A stretch of 18,404 bases of DNA from an uncultured Desulfovibrio sp. (GCA_900553145.1 USCL01000042.1:1-18404); one strand, 5' to 3'. Shown: positions 1-8,007, counted from the stretch's first letter. Translations and numbers: made by a program. The notes: generated by a model not told the origin, from the sequence alone.

Positions 1-77
1 TGGGGCGAATGATGGGACTTGAACCCACGGCCCTCTGGGCCACAACCAGATGCTCTGCCAACTGAGCTACATCCGCC
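1..77 (-). tRNA. tRNA-His (anticodon GTG), CCA end encoded
   Basis: The minus strand folds into a complete cloverleaf. The acceptor stem is GCGGATG paired with CATTCGC, the D arm is GCTC/GAGC, the anticodon stem is TCTGG/CCAGA around loop TTGTGGC (anticodon GTG, His), and the T arm is GTGGG/CCCAT with loop TTCAAGT. The extra 5' G at position 77 pairs with the C discriminator at position 4. This G-1:C73 pair is the known identity element for histidyl-tRNA synthetase. The CCA end is encoded at 1-3. The gene runs to the very edge of the window, so anything downstream of it cannot be seen. Confidence 0.97.
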
Positions 78-93
78 ACATGCAAGGGTGGTC

Positions 94-120
94 TTTATAT
101 CAGAGCGGCATGAAGGTCAA
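94..120 (-). promoter_or_regulatory. Probable promoter of tRNA-His
   Basis: On the minus strand TTGACC (115-120) and TATAAA (94-99) sit upstream of the tRNA with a 15-nt spacer, which is short for a sigma-70 promoter. The -10 box lies 16 nt before the mature 5' end, a sensible place for a tRNA start. This is inferred from consensus only. Confidence 0.45.
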
Positions 121-186
121 GCTTTCCCGCAATATTTTTTCCAATATCCGCGCCCTACGGCCAACCGGGCGGGCCGAAGATGCTCC

Positions 187-216
187 TTGACCAGCCGAGG
201 AACCCGATAGTATCCT
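187..216 (+). promoter_or_regulatory. Candidate sigma-70 promoter for murA
   Basis: TTGACC (187-192) and TATCCT (211-216) are separated by 18 nt and point toward murA. They would give a leader of about 110 nt. The stretch between the tRNA and murA (78-336) holds no other recognisable gene. Confidence 0.4.
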
Positions 217-336
217 TGTACACTTGCTCCGTTTCCGCAATCGGGCAGTCCTCCGCGCGCCCCTTTTCCACGCGGGGCCATCTTTTATCCAACCGGCAAC
301 GCCCGGCTTCCCCGGGCCCATATACAGGGACAGTTC

Positions 337-1587
337 ATGGACAAACTGATCATCGAAGGCGGCGTTCCGCTGACCGGCGTCGTGCATGTGAGCGGCTCCA
401 AAAACGCGGCCCTCCCCATCCTTATGGGCAGCATCCTGCTCGACGAACCCGTGACCTATGCCAATGTCCCGGATCTGCGGGATATCCGTACCACCTTCAA
501 GCTCCTCGAGCTGCTCGGCTGTCCGAACGCCTTTGAAAACGGCCAAGTTACCGTGACCCCCGGCGCGCTCAGCCCGGAAGCCCCCTACGAGCTGGTCAAG
601 ACCATGCGCGCCTCGGTGCTCGTGCTCGGCCCGCTGCTGGCCCGGCTCGGCGAAGCCCGCGTGGCCATGCCCGGCGGTTGCGCCATCGGGGCCCGCCCTG
701 TGGATCTGCACCTGTCCGCCCTTGAAAAGATGGGGGCGCGGTTCGATCTTGAAGACGGCTACATCCTTGGCCGCTGCCGCAAGCTGAACGGCGCGCACAT
801 CCATTTCGACTTCCCCACCGTCGGCGGCACGGAAAACCTGCTCATGGCCGCCGCGCTGGCGGACGGCGAGACCGTCCTCGAAAACGCCGCCCGCGAGCCT
901 GAAGTCGTCGACCTCGCCCGCTTCCTCATCGCCTGCGGCGCGCGCATCGAAGGCCACGGCACCAGCGTCATCCGCATTCAGGGCGTCCCCCGCCTCGGGG
1001 GTTGCACCTACCGCATCATGCCCGACCGCATCGAAGCCGGGACCCTCCTCGCCGCCGCCGGGATCACCGACGGCGAACTGCTGCTCACGGACTGCCCCTT
1101 TGAGGAGCTCGACGCCGTAATCGCCAAAATGCGCCAGATGGGCATGGAAATCGAACCGACCGCCGACGGCGTGCTGGCCCGCCGCGCCTGCGCCCTGCGC
1201 GGCGTGGACGTGACCACGCAGCCCTTCCCCGGCTTCCCCACGGACATGCAGGCGCAGATCATGTCCCTCATGTGCCTTTCCGAAGGCTCCGGGGTCATCA
1301 GCGAAACCATTTTTGAAAACCGGTTCATGCATGTCCAGGAACTCGTCCGCATGGGCGCGGACATCCGCCTTTCCGGGCACACCGCCATCATACGCGGCGT
1401 CCAGCGCCTTGCCGGGGCCCCGGTCATGGCCTCGGATCTCCGCGCCAGCGCATCCCTCGTGCTCGCCGGGCTCGCCGCCAAGGGGACCACGACCGTCCAG
1501 CGCATCTACCACCTCGATCGCGGCTATGAACACATCGAAAACAAGCTCAACGCCGTAGGCGCACGCATCCGCAGAGAAGCGGAATAA
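337..1587 (+). CDS. murA: UDP-N-acetylglucosamine 1-carboxyvinyltransferase MurA
   Basis: This 416-residue cytoplasmic enzyme transfers enolpyruvate from PEP to UDP-GlcNAc, the first committed step of peptidoglycan synthesis. The length matches the family. The sequence shows the substrate-binding SKN near residues 21-23, the active-site loop MPGGCAIGARPVDLHL with the catalytic Cys at 115 (the same number as in E. coli), R120, and FPTDMQAQ with the conserved Asp at 303. Since Cys115 is retained, the fosfomycin-sensitive form is expected; species with Asp there are resistant. The ATG at 337 follows a weak AGGGA Shine-Dalgarno and gives the standard N-terminus. A G-rich hairpin follows 8 nt after the stop. 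The gene appears to be monocistronic, with a MoaE-like gene 337 nt downstream. Confidence 0.97.
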   Translation: MDKLIIEGGVPLTGVVHVSGSKNAALPILMGSILLDEPVTYANVPDLRDIRTTFKLLELLGCPNAFENGQVTVTPGALSPEAPYELVKTMRASVLVLGPLLARLGEARVAMPGGCAIGARPVDLHLSALEKMGARFDLEDGYILGRCRKLNGAHIHFDFPTVGGTENLLMAAALADGETVLENAAREPEVVDLARFLIACGARIEGHGTSVIRIQGVPRLGGCTYRIMPDRIEAGTLLAAAGITDGELLLTDCPFEELDAVIAKMRQMGMEIEPTADGVLARRACALRGVDVTTQPFPGFPTDMQAQIMSLMCLSEGSGVISETIFENRFMHVQELVRMGADIRLSGHTAIIRGVQRLAGAPVMASDLRASASLVLAGLAAKGTTTVQRIYHLDRGYEHIENKLNAVGARIRREAE

Positions 1588-1595
1588 GGAAAAAC

Positions 1596-1633
1596 GGGGG
1601 AGGGAACCCTTCTAAAAAAGATTTCCCTCCCCC
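1596..1633. repeat. G/C-rich inverted repeat, family copy 1
   Basis: GGGGGAGGGAA (1596-1606) pairs perfectly with TTCCCTCCCCC (1623-1633), and the inner CTT/AAG can extend the stem. It lies directly after murA. No T-run follows, so it is not a textbook terminator, though it could stall polymerase or protect the 3' end. It resembles hairpins at 3513, 13815 and 18349. Confidence 0.75.
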
Positions 1634-1924
1634 TGATATGCCCCCATCAGGGTGGACAAAGCAAAAGCCTCTAGGCTGGTTTGGCCCCTGCCAGGTGGAT
1701 AAGGGGCAGCCCCTCCCCAAGCCTGCCAGCGCGGCTCGCGCCCTCCTCTCTCCCAAGGCTTTCGAACTGGTGGGGGAGGTTGCGCGACGGAAGCCCCTTT
1801 GTACGGCAGGGCCGTACAGGCAAGGATTCCGCGCAATGGCGGTTCTCATTTTCGGCATTGGCTCTTTCCGTCAGAGTTCATCCGGGGGATCACCCCGAGC
1901 AGACCTCGATCACAGGAGAAAACG
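1634..1924. other. Non-coding stretch before the MoaE-like gene
   Basis: No credible gene is seen. The stretch contains several short inverted repeats: GCCCCT/AGGGGC near 1686-1710, a tight palindrome TGTACGGC-AGG-GCCGTACA (1800-1818), and CGGGG-GATCA-CCCCG near 1883-1897. A segment near 1747-1762 (CTCTCCCAAGGCTTT) is close to the reverse complement of the lead-in found beside the repeat at 13815. The Shine-Dalgarno AGGAG precedes the gene at 1925. No moco-riboswitch pattern was recognised. Confidence 0.5.
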
Positions 1925-2287
1925 ATGGATACCACAAAGATTCTGGCCGACCTCAAGAAGCGTCCCGGCTTTACCGAAAACGTGGGCATGGTACTGGTGC
2001 ACAACGGCGTCGTGCGCGGGTGGGCACGGGCCGACCACGCGCCCGTGACGTCCATGAAGGTTTCGCATGACCGCGCCAAGATGGACGCCATCTGCCGCGA
2101 GATGGAAAAGCAGCCCGGCATCTTCTGCATCCATGCCGAAGCCGTGGAAGGCGAACTGAAACCCGGCGACGACGTGCTGTTCCTCGTCGTGGCCGGGGAT
2201 ATCCGCGAGCACGTCAAGGCGACGTTCTCGGAACTCCTCGACCGCATCAAGGCCGAAGCCGTCATCAAGCAGGAATTTACCGAATAG
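1925..2287 (+). CDS. MoaE-like protein (molybdopterin synthase large-subunit family)
   Basis: This 120-residue protein resembles MoaE, the catalytic subunit that inserts sulfur into precursor Z to make molybdopterin. The N-terminal part has the family's GVVRG (residues 28-32, like the GTVRG of MoaE). The middle keeps the IHAEAVEGELKPGDDVLFLVVAG block, and the C-terminal part has the helix ending RIKAEAVIKQE. In canonical MoaE two active-site lysines lie seven residues apart around a PxW motif. Here Lys109 and Lys115 are six apart and the Trp is absent, and the usual C-terminal tail is missing. It could be a divergent MoaE or a paralogue with another job. The start at 1925 has a good AGGAG 7 nt upstream. 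No moaD is adjacent. Confidence 0.7.
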   Translation: MDTTKILADLKKRPGFTENVGMVLVHNGVVRGWARADHAPVTSMKVSHDRAKMDAICREMEKQPGIFCIHAEAVEGELKPGDDVLFLVVAGDIREHVKATFSELLDRIKAEAVIKQEFTE

Positions 2288-2398
2288 GCCTTTCCTTTGC
2301 CGTTGGGAGATCCCTCCCCGGCTTCGCCCCGCACCGGTGGCGAAGGCCGGAACAGGCGGTTTCCCGCGCGGCACGGCGGCAGCAAGCCGTGATCCATA

Positions 2399-2432
2399 CG
2401 GGCCTTGGCGCGGCATACGGCGGCAAGGCCCG
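2399..2432 (+). repeat. 9-bp hairpin upstream of the TatD gene
   Basis: CGGGCCTTG (2399-2407) pairs perfectly with CAAGGCCCG (2424-2432) around a 16-nt loop, ending about 14 nt before the Shine-Dalgarno of the TatD-family gene. There is no T-tract. It may be an RNA processing or stability element in the 172-nt gap after the MoaE-like gene. Confidence 0.5.
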
Positions 2433-2459
2433 AAAACATGCCCGAAAGGGACCTTTTCC

Positions 2460-3332
2460 ATGAGCAAGAAAAAAGATACGCCGCGTCCGCTTCCCGATAC
2501 GCTCGGCCTCCCTCCCGCAGGGGCCGATTCCCACGCCCATCTCGACTCCGAAGGGCTCATCGAAAGGCTGCCCGAGGTTATGGAACGGGCCCGGAATGCC
2601 GGCCTCGCCACCATCGGGCAGGTGTTCCTCGGCCCCGCCGCGTACCGTGCCAACCGGGACGCCTTCGCCGCCTACCCCGGCGTCTTCTTCCTGATGGGCA
2701 TCCATCCCTGCGACGCGCAGGAATGCACCGGGGCCACCCTCAAAGCCATGCGCGAAGCGTTTGCCGAAGATCCCCGGCTGCGGGCCGTCGGCGAAATCGG
2801 CCTTGATTTTTACTGGAAGGACTGCCCTCCCTTTATCCAAGAGGGAGCCTTCCGCGTCCAGCTCGCCCTTGCCAAAGAAACGGATCTCCCCGTGGCCATC
2901 CATTCGCGGGACGCGGCAAAGGATACCCTGCGGATTCTGGAAGCCGAAGGGTTCGCCGGGCGCCCCGTACTGTGGCACTGCTTCAGCGGCGACGCCGTGG
3001 ATTTCCTTGACCGTTTCCTCGCCAACGGCTGGCACATCTCCATCCCCGGTCCCGTGACCTACCCGGCCAACCACGATCTGCACGAAGCCGTGAAGCGCAT
3101 CCCGCTGGAACGCCTGATGGTCGAAACCGACTGCCCCTACCTCTCGCCCGTGCCGTGGCGGGGCAAGCCCAACGAACCGGCGCTCGTCGCCTTCACCGCC
3201 GAAGACGTGGCGCTCAGGCGCGGCATGGCCCCCGCCGAACTCTGGACCGCTTGCGGGGACAACGCCCGGCGCTTCTTCGGCGCGCCCGCCACGGGCCTGC
3301 GGCAGGCCATCCCCCTTAACAATCCAAAATAA
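2460..3332 (+). CDS. tatD: TatD-family metal-dependent hydrolase/DNase
   Basis: This 290-residue protein belongs to the TatD family, two-metal TIM-barrel nucleases linked to DNA 3'-end processing and repair. All metal-ligand motifs are in order: D-S-H-A-H (23-27), GEIGLD (111-116, Glu112), AIHSRDA (His148), WHCFSG (His173) and ETDCP (Asp224). ATG at 2460 follows an AAAGGGA Shine-Dalgarno. An upstream in-frame ATG at 2337 would add 41 low-complexity residues and was rejected because family members begin close to the DxHxH motif. The insert between residues 55 and 80 is ordinary for the family. The enzyme class is secure, but the physiological substrate is not. Confidence 0.92.
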   Translation: MSKKKDTPRPLPDTLGLPPAGADSHAHLDSEGLIERLPEVMERARNAGLATIGQVFLGPAAYRANRDAFAAYPGVFFLMGIHPCDAQECTGATLKAMREAFAEDPRLRAVGEIGLDFYWKDCPPFIQEGAFRVQLALAKETDLPVAIHSRDAAKDTLRILEAEGFAGRPVLWHCFSGDAVDFLDRFLANGWHISIPGPVTYPANHDLHEAVKRIPLERLMVETDCPYLSPVPWRGKPNEPALVAFTAEDVALRRGMAPAELWTACGDNARRFFGAPATGLRQAIPLNNPK

Positions 3333-3772
3333 CTTCTTATACTATCGCTGATTGCCGCGAAACGTCCCGGCCCGGAGCCCTTCAGGCCACCCCGAAGCCG
3401 TCATCTCCATTCCTTCCCCGTTTCCCGTCCGTCCCCAACAGGCCGCCGCGTTACCCGATCCCCCACGGGGATTCGATACGCGCGAAAATCTTTGAGGGAT
3501 GAGAGCAGGGGGCGCGGGGGAGGGGGGCTTTCTTCAGAAAAGCCCCTTCTCCCCTCTCCCGCATCATCAACCCTTCGGCACGAAACAGGGAACCATAGAC
3601 GCTTCGCCGCAAATACGATAGATTGTAATCGGCCTTGCATGCAGGCTGCGCCACGGATGGGAAAGCGGCGTTCCGCAGCAGGGCATTCCCGAATTGCCGG
3701 ACGGCTCGACGTCCGCGCAGCGGATTCGACAAACCGTCCCCTCCGGCGGCCCGAGGCCGCCTCTCTGAACCT
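3333..3772. other. Non-coding stretch between tatD and phoH
   Basis: This 440-nt gap holds no gene I can support. It contains a small hairpin ATCCCC-CAC-GGGGAT (3458-3472), the repeat-family lead-in (about 3468-3500) and the repeat itself (3513-3561). The part after 3562 presumably contains the phoH promoter, but no convincing -35/-10 pair was found. GAGG lies about 14 nt before the phoH ATG, which is distant for a Shine-Dalgarno. Confidence 0.5.
3468..3561 (+). repeat. G/C-rich inverted repeat with lead-in, family copy 2
   Basis: The lead-in GGGATTCGATA then AAAATCTTTGAGGGATGAG (about 3468-3502) precedes a hairpin with G-rich arm (3513-3530), core CTTTCTTCAGAAAAG and C-rich arm ending at 3561. 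The same order (GGGATTCGATA, an A-rich stretch, CTTGGGAGAGGAG, hairpin) occurs at 13773-13864. The arms here are less perfect than in copies 3 and 4. Confidence 0.65.
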
Positions 3773-4783
3773 ATGCAAACACCCGCATCGTCAACGGCCT
3801 TTGTGGAAACCCTGTCCTTTGATGACCCGACATTGGCCAATGCCCTGTTCGGCCCCCACAACGCCCACCTCAACGCCATAGCCGAACGCACGGGGGCGGA
3901 TCTCTCCACGCGGGGGACCTCGCTGGCCGTTACGTCCGACGACCCCGCGTTGCGCGAACGCATCCTGAACCTGTTCACCCAATTTTACGGCCTGCTGCGC
4001 AGCGGGCACGCGCTCCAGAGTTCCGATCTGGAACAGGGGCTCCAGCTCCTTGAGAGTGATCCGGGGGCGGATCTGCGCCGCTCGTTCCGCGACGAAGCCG
4101 TGCTCTCCCTGCCCAAGAAGACCGTCACCGCCCGCAATGCCGCCCAGCGCGCCTATCTGGAAACGCTGCGCAGCAATGAAATGGTCTTTTCCGTGGGCCC
4201 GGCCGGAACCGGCAAGACCTATCTTGCCGTGGCCATGGCCGTGCACATGCTCAACGCGCGGCGGGTGCGCCGCATCATCCTGACCCGCCCCGCCGTGGAG
4301 GCGGGCGAGAAGCTCGGCTTCCTGCCCGGCGATCTCGCCGAAAAGGTCAACCCGTATCTGCGCCCCCTTCACGACGCCCTGCTCGATATGCTCGGGCCCC
4401 AGAAGATGGCCTCGCTTCAGGAGACGGGCATCATCGAAGTCGCGCCGCTGGCCTTCATGCGCGGCAGGACCCTGAACGACGCGTTCATCATCCTCGATGA
4501 GGCCCAAAACACCACACGCGAACAGATGAAGATGTTCCTGACCCGCCTCGGCTTCGGCTCACGGGCGGCGATCACGGGCGACATCACCCAGATAGACCTG
4601 CCCGTGCAGGGCGAGGACGGCACGTCCCGCTCCGGTCTGGTGCATGCCCTGCATGTCCTTAAAGGCGTCAAAGGCGTTGCTTTCCGGCACTTCACTTCCG
4701 CCGACGTGGTACGCCACCCTCTGGTCGGACGAATAGTACAGGCCTATGATGACTACGAGAAACTCCCCTCTTCGCATCAATGA
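3773..4783 (+). CDS. phoH: PhoH-like ATPase (YbeZ family)
   Basis: This 336-residue cytoplasmic P-loop ATPase of the PhoH/YbeZ family is believed to act with YbeY in RNA processing and ribosome quality control. The sequence shows Walker A GPAGTGKT (142-149), TRPAVEAGEKLGFLPG (171-186) and Walker B FIILDEAQN (238-246), all typical. The N-terminal SFDD..ALFGPHNAHL (15-33) is also standard and supports the ATG at 3773 over the longer in-frame start at 3635. The Shine-Dalgarno is poor. The 3' end overlaps the start of the HD-domain gene by about 38 nt, so the two are probably translationally coupled. The phoH - HD protein - ybeY order is widespread in bacteria. Confidence 0.95.
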   Translation: MQTPASSTAFVETLSFDDPTLANALFGPHNAHLNAIAERTGADLSTRGTSLAVTSDDPALRERILNLFTQFYGLLRSGHALQSSDLEQGLQLLESDPGADLRRSFRDEAVLSLPKKTVTARNAAQRAYLETLRSNEMVFSVGPAGTGKTYLAVAMAVHMLNARRVRRIILTRPAVEAGEKLGFLPGDLAEKVNPYLRPLHDALLDMLGPQKMASLQETGIIEVAPLAFMRGRTLNDAFIILDEAQNTTREQMKMFLTRLGFGSRAAITGDITQIDLPVQGEDGTSRSGLVHALHVLKGVKGVAFRHFTSADVVRHPLVGRIVQAYDDYEKLPSSHQ

Positions 4784-7274
4784 GCTTTCCCGGATAACGC
4801 GGACGCTGTTCCGGCAGCATCACCACGGCGTGGGGCTGGTCGTCCTGATCGCCACCTTGTTCGTGCTCTCGTTTCTGGCGGGCCTTCAGCCGCCCGTGCA
4901 GTTCCGGGTGTTCATGGCCGGGGAAGTGGCCGACAGCGACGTGGTCGCGCACCGCAGCCTTACGGTGGAGGACACCGAGGCCGCCCGGATCAAGCGCAAT
5001 CAGGTCGCCATGCTCCAGCCCACGGTGTTCGACCTCAGCGTGGCCGAAATCGCCACGCTGCGCCAGAAGATCTTCGGCATGCTCAAGCTGATCAACGGGC
5101 AGGAGCCCTCTCCCGAGGCGCAGGACGCCTTGCGCGCTTCGCTCGCGGAAAAGCTCGGAACGCCGGTCAGTTCGGATTTGCTGGCCCAATGGATGAGCCC
5201 CGCCGTGCAGGAGTACGTCCTCTCCACGGGCCTGCCGTGGTTTGAGGAACGCCTGCGCGAGGGCGTGGTGGGCGACGTGCGCCTTGCCCTGCCCTCCAAG
5301 AACGGGATCATCGTCCGCGACGTGGACACCAAGGCCGAAACCCTGCGCCCCGACGTGTCGGACATCCGCGACGTGCCCGCCGTGCTCGCGGCCTTCACGC
5401 AGAAACTCCGCTCAGCCGAAAAGCTCACCCCGCAGGGCCGCCGCGCCGTGCTGGTCTTGTTCTCGCCGCTGATCATGCCCACGCTCACCCTGAACCGCGA
5501 GGCCACCCAAACCCTCGGCAACGCCGTGGCGCAAACCGTCGAGCCCGTCTACTACCACATCCAGAAGGGCGAAGTCGTCGTCTATCAGGGCGAGCGCGTC
5601 ACCCGCGAGAAGCAGCTCAAGCTCCAGAGCCTCTACCAGAAGCAGGACGGGCTGATCCATTCGCGCACCGTGGCGGGCACGTTCGTCTTCTCGCTCATCC
5701 TGACGCTCGGCCTGTTCATGGCCCCCAGCGGCAAGCCGGGCACCCCCCTGCGGCGGAAGGACTTCCTGTTCATCGCGCTGCTGCTGTTCATCTTCGGCGT
5801 CGCGGCCAAAGGGACCTACATCCTTGTCGGCAAGGTCGCGCAGCCGCAGGACGTCGCCCTCGTCGTCCATTTCTTCCCCGTGGCGGGGGCGGCGGGGCTG
5901 TGCGCGCTCATCTTCGCGGCCCGCCGCTATTGCGTGGTCGGCCTGCTCGTGTCCCTGTTCGCCTGCGTCATGCTCAAGGCCGACCTTCCGCTGTTTTTGT
6001 TCTTCTTCCTCTCCGCCATGCTGAACACGTGGCTCGTCATCCGGGCGCAAAGCCGGCAGGACGTCGTCATCGGCATTATCCCGCTGGCGCTCGGGCAGAT
6101 CATCATCGCGCTCGGCAGCGGCTGGCTGGAAGGCTTCCGCGGCGGCAACACGTTCCTGTGGCTCTCCGGCATCGTCTCCTTCAACGCCTTCATTTCCATA
6201 GCCATCCTTTTCGCAATCAGCCCGATCATCGAAATGGCCTTCCGGTATACGACCCGGTTCCGGCTCATGGAGCTGATGAACCTCGAACAGCCGCTGCTTC
6301 AGGATCTCATGGTGGCGATTCCGGGGACCTACCACCACTCGCTGGTCGTTTCCAACATGGTGGAGGCGGGGGCCAAGGCCGTGGGCGCGAACAGCCTGCT
6401 CTGCAAAGTCGCGGCCCTGTACCACGACATCGGCAAGCTGGCCTATCCCGACTATTACATCGAAAACCAGTTCAACGGCCCCAACCGGCACGACAAGCTG
6501 GCCCCGGCCATGAGCGCCCTCATCCTGCTCTCGCATGTCAAGAAAGGCACGGAGCTCGCCGCGCAGCACCACCTGGGCGACGAGATCGAGGACATCATCC
6601 GCCAGCACCACGGCACCGGCCTGATCAAGTTTTTCTACGCCAAAGCCAAAGAGCTGGGCGAGAACCCCCGCATCGAGGACTACTGCTACCCCGGCCCGCG
6701 CCCGCAGACCCGCGAGGCGGCCATCGTCATGCTCGCGGACGCGGTGGAGGCTTCCAGCCGCACGCTCACGGACCCCACGCCGGCGCGCATCAGGACGCAT
6801 ATCGACACGATCATGAAAGGGATCTTTTCCGACGGCCAGCTTGACGAATCCGAGCTGACGTTCAAGGATCTCCATAAGCTGTCGGAAAGCTTCGCCCGTA
6901 TCCTGACCGGGCTTTTCCATCAGCGCATCGCCTACCCCGACCTGAACAAGGACAAAAAGCCGGCGCACGACAAGCCCGAACAGCCCAAGGCGCAGGCCAG
7001 ACCCGAAGAAAAACCGGAACAGCGGCCAGACGCCAAACGGGCCGTCTGCTACGCGGCTTCCAGCGAGGTGCCCGGAGCCGCCGATATGGCAGCCCCGAAC
7101 GGGCAAGAACGGCGGGAAGCGTCCCCGGCGCAGGCGGCCCCCCATACGCCGCCCACGGCTTCCCCGGCAGCCCCGGCCTCGCCCATCGACCTGCTCTACC
7201 CCGTCGTCCCCGGCCCGCCAAAGCCCGTCAGCAGAGGCCCGCTGTCCATGAAGCCCACGGAGAAACGCCCGTGA
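4746..7274 (+). CDS. pgpH: 7TM-HD cyclic-di-AMP phosphodiesterase, PgpH family
   Basis: This 842-residue membrane protein has a first transmembrane helix (about 28-47), a large extracytoplasmic domain (about 50-305), a cluster of hydrophobic helices (about 308-500) and a cytoplasmic HD domain. The HD ligands are visible as TYHHS (His530/531) and YHDIGK (560-564), followed by conserved His residues in SHVKKG, AAQHH and RQHHG and an Asp in MLADAVEASSR. The architecture is that of PgpH, which hydrolyses c-di-AMP in Firmicutes; the substrate here is inferred. From about residue 734 a roughly 108-residue Pro/Ala/Lys/Glu-rich tail of low complexity follows, longer than I would expect. ATG at 4746 or 4749 overlaps phoH, and the stop overlaps the ybeY start. 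Confidence 0.9.
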   Translation: MMTTRNSPLRINELSRITRTLFRQHHHGVGLVVLIATLFVLSFLAGLQPPVQFRVFMAGEVADSDVVAHRSLTVEDTEAARIKRNQVAMLQPTVFDLSVAEIATLRQKIFGMLKLINGQEPSPEAQDALRASLAEKLGTPVSSDLLAQWMSPAVQEYVLSTGLPWFEERLREGVVGDVRLALPSKNGIIVRDVDTKAETLRPDVSDIRDVPAVLAAFTQKLRSAEKLTPQGRRAVLVLFSPLIMPTLTLNREATQTLGNAVAQTVEPVYYHIQKGEVVVYQGERVTREKQLKLQSLYQKQDGLIHSRTVAGTFVFSLILTLGLFMAPSGKPGTPLRRKDFLFIALLLFIFGVAAKGTYILVGKVAQPQDVALVVHFFPVAGAAGLCALIFAARRYCVVGLLVSLFACVMLKADLPLFLFFFLSAMLNTWLVIRAQSRQDVVIGIIPLALGQIIIALGSGWLEGFRGGNTFLWLSGIVSFNAFISIAILFAISPIIEMAFRYTTRFRLMELMNLEQPLLQDLMVAIPGTYHHSLVVSNMVEAGAKAVGANSLLCKVAALYHDIGKLAYPDYYIENQFNGPNRHDKLAPAMSALILLSHVKKGTELAAQHHLGDEIEDIIRQHHGTGLIKFFYAKAKELGENPRIEDYCYPGPRPQTREAAIVMLADAVEASSRTLTDPTPARIRTHIDTIMKGIFSDGQLDESELTFKDLHKLSESFARILTGLFHQRIAYPDLNKDKKPAHDKPEQPKAQARPEEKPEQRPDAKRAVCYAASSEVPGAADMAAPNGQERREASPAQAAPHTPPTASPAAPASPIDLLYPVVPGPPKPVSRGPLSMKPTEKRP

Positions 7275-7780
7275 GCCCGTACAGCCGTTTCCTCCCAGAG
7301 GAAGAAGAGGCCATCCCCGCTTCCGGCGGCCTGCGGCTCAACCTTTCCGGCGGCAGCCTGTGCTGGCGGCTCCCGTTCTGCCGCACGGAACTGCGCCGGG
7401 CGCTCGCCGTCATGCTCCGCGCCGCCGGTTCCGGGCCAGCGGAACTGGATCTCGTCCTTGTCCGCGATGCGGCCATGACGGGCTACAACCAGCGGTACAT
7501 GGGTTGCCACGGCCCCACCAATGTCTTATCTTTTCCAATAGACGGGCAGATCGCCGGGCCGGCGGACGAAAACGTCCCCGTCCAGCTCGGGAGCCTCGTC
7601 TTTTCCGTCGACGCCCTGCACCGGGAAGCGCTCCTGTACGGACAGGAAGCTAAGGGGCATTGCCTCAGGCTTCTGGCCCACGGGCTCGGGCATCTGGCCG
7701 GTTACGACCACGGCCCGGAAATGGATGAATTGTGTTCCGAAATGCTGCATGCGGCGGAGGCTTGGCTGACTGCCCAATGA
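7271..7780 (+). CDS. ybeY: Endoribonuclease YbeY (rRNA maturation factor)
   Basis: This 169-residue zinc-dependent endoribonuclease takes part in 16S rRNA 3'-end maturation and 70S quality control. The zinc site H-x3-H-x5-H is present as HGLGHLAGYDH with His137, His141 and His147, and the upstream NVLSFP (84-89) is the family signature. The usual Thr in HGTLHL is replaced, giving HGLGHL. The start is GTG at 7271, overlapping the upstream stop as GTGA, with GGAG about 9 nt before it. This indicates translational coupling to the HD-domain gene. The N-terminus (about 30 residues) is not conserved in type. Product assignment is firm. Confidence 0.93.
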   Translation: MSPYSRFLPEEEEAIPASGGLRLNLSGGSLCWRLPFCRTELRRALAVMLRAAGSGPAELDLVLVRDAAMTGYNQRYMGCHGPTNVLSFPIDGQIAGPADENVPVQLGSLVFSVDALHREALLYGQEAKGHCLRLLAHGLGHLAGYDHGPEMDELCSEMLHAAEAWLTAQ

Positions 7781-8007
7781 AGAGCAAAAGAGGAACGACT
7801 ACTTGCCATTTCCATAGCCCTATGATAGATGCCCTCCAATATGGAAGCGCCTTGATGTGCCCCCACACATCCGGCGGCTTTCTGCGGGCTCTGCATTGGG
7901 GGTCCGTCGACTGGTGAGTGATTCCATCAGATTTTTACATTTCATTCTGAATGGAAAAGCGTGACAGGGTTTCCTAGTCACATAAACTGTCCAAGGAGGA
8001 CGCACAC
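7781..8007 (+). promoter_or_regulatory. Upstream region of dsrC with operator-like palindromes
   Basis: This 227-nt region has no gene. It includes CCCCCA/TGGGGG (7860-7865 and 7897-7902), a tight dyad CATTC-T-GAATG (7943-7953), and GTGAC-N11-GTCAC (7961-7981). The last ends about 13 nt before the AGGAGG Shine-Dalgarno. I could not fix a clear -35/-10 pair. The spacing does not fit Rex (N4) or HcpR/CRP-type (N6) sites, so the binding factor is unknown. Confidence 0.4.

Noticed and set aside
100..1533. 477-codon open frame antisense to murA
   Set aside because: It mirrors murA, is Gly/Ala/His/Asp-rich with no recognisable domain, and is typical of GC-rich antisense shadows.
1634..1924. Molybdenum-cofactor riboswitch before the MoaE-like gene
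   Set aside because: Several hairpins exist, but I could not match the known conserved core.
5412..7145. 577-codon antisense frame over the HD-domain gene
   Set aside because: Composition is Glu/Arg/Gly/Asp-rich and it has no motif; the plus strand carries a clear PgpH protein.
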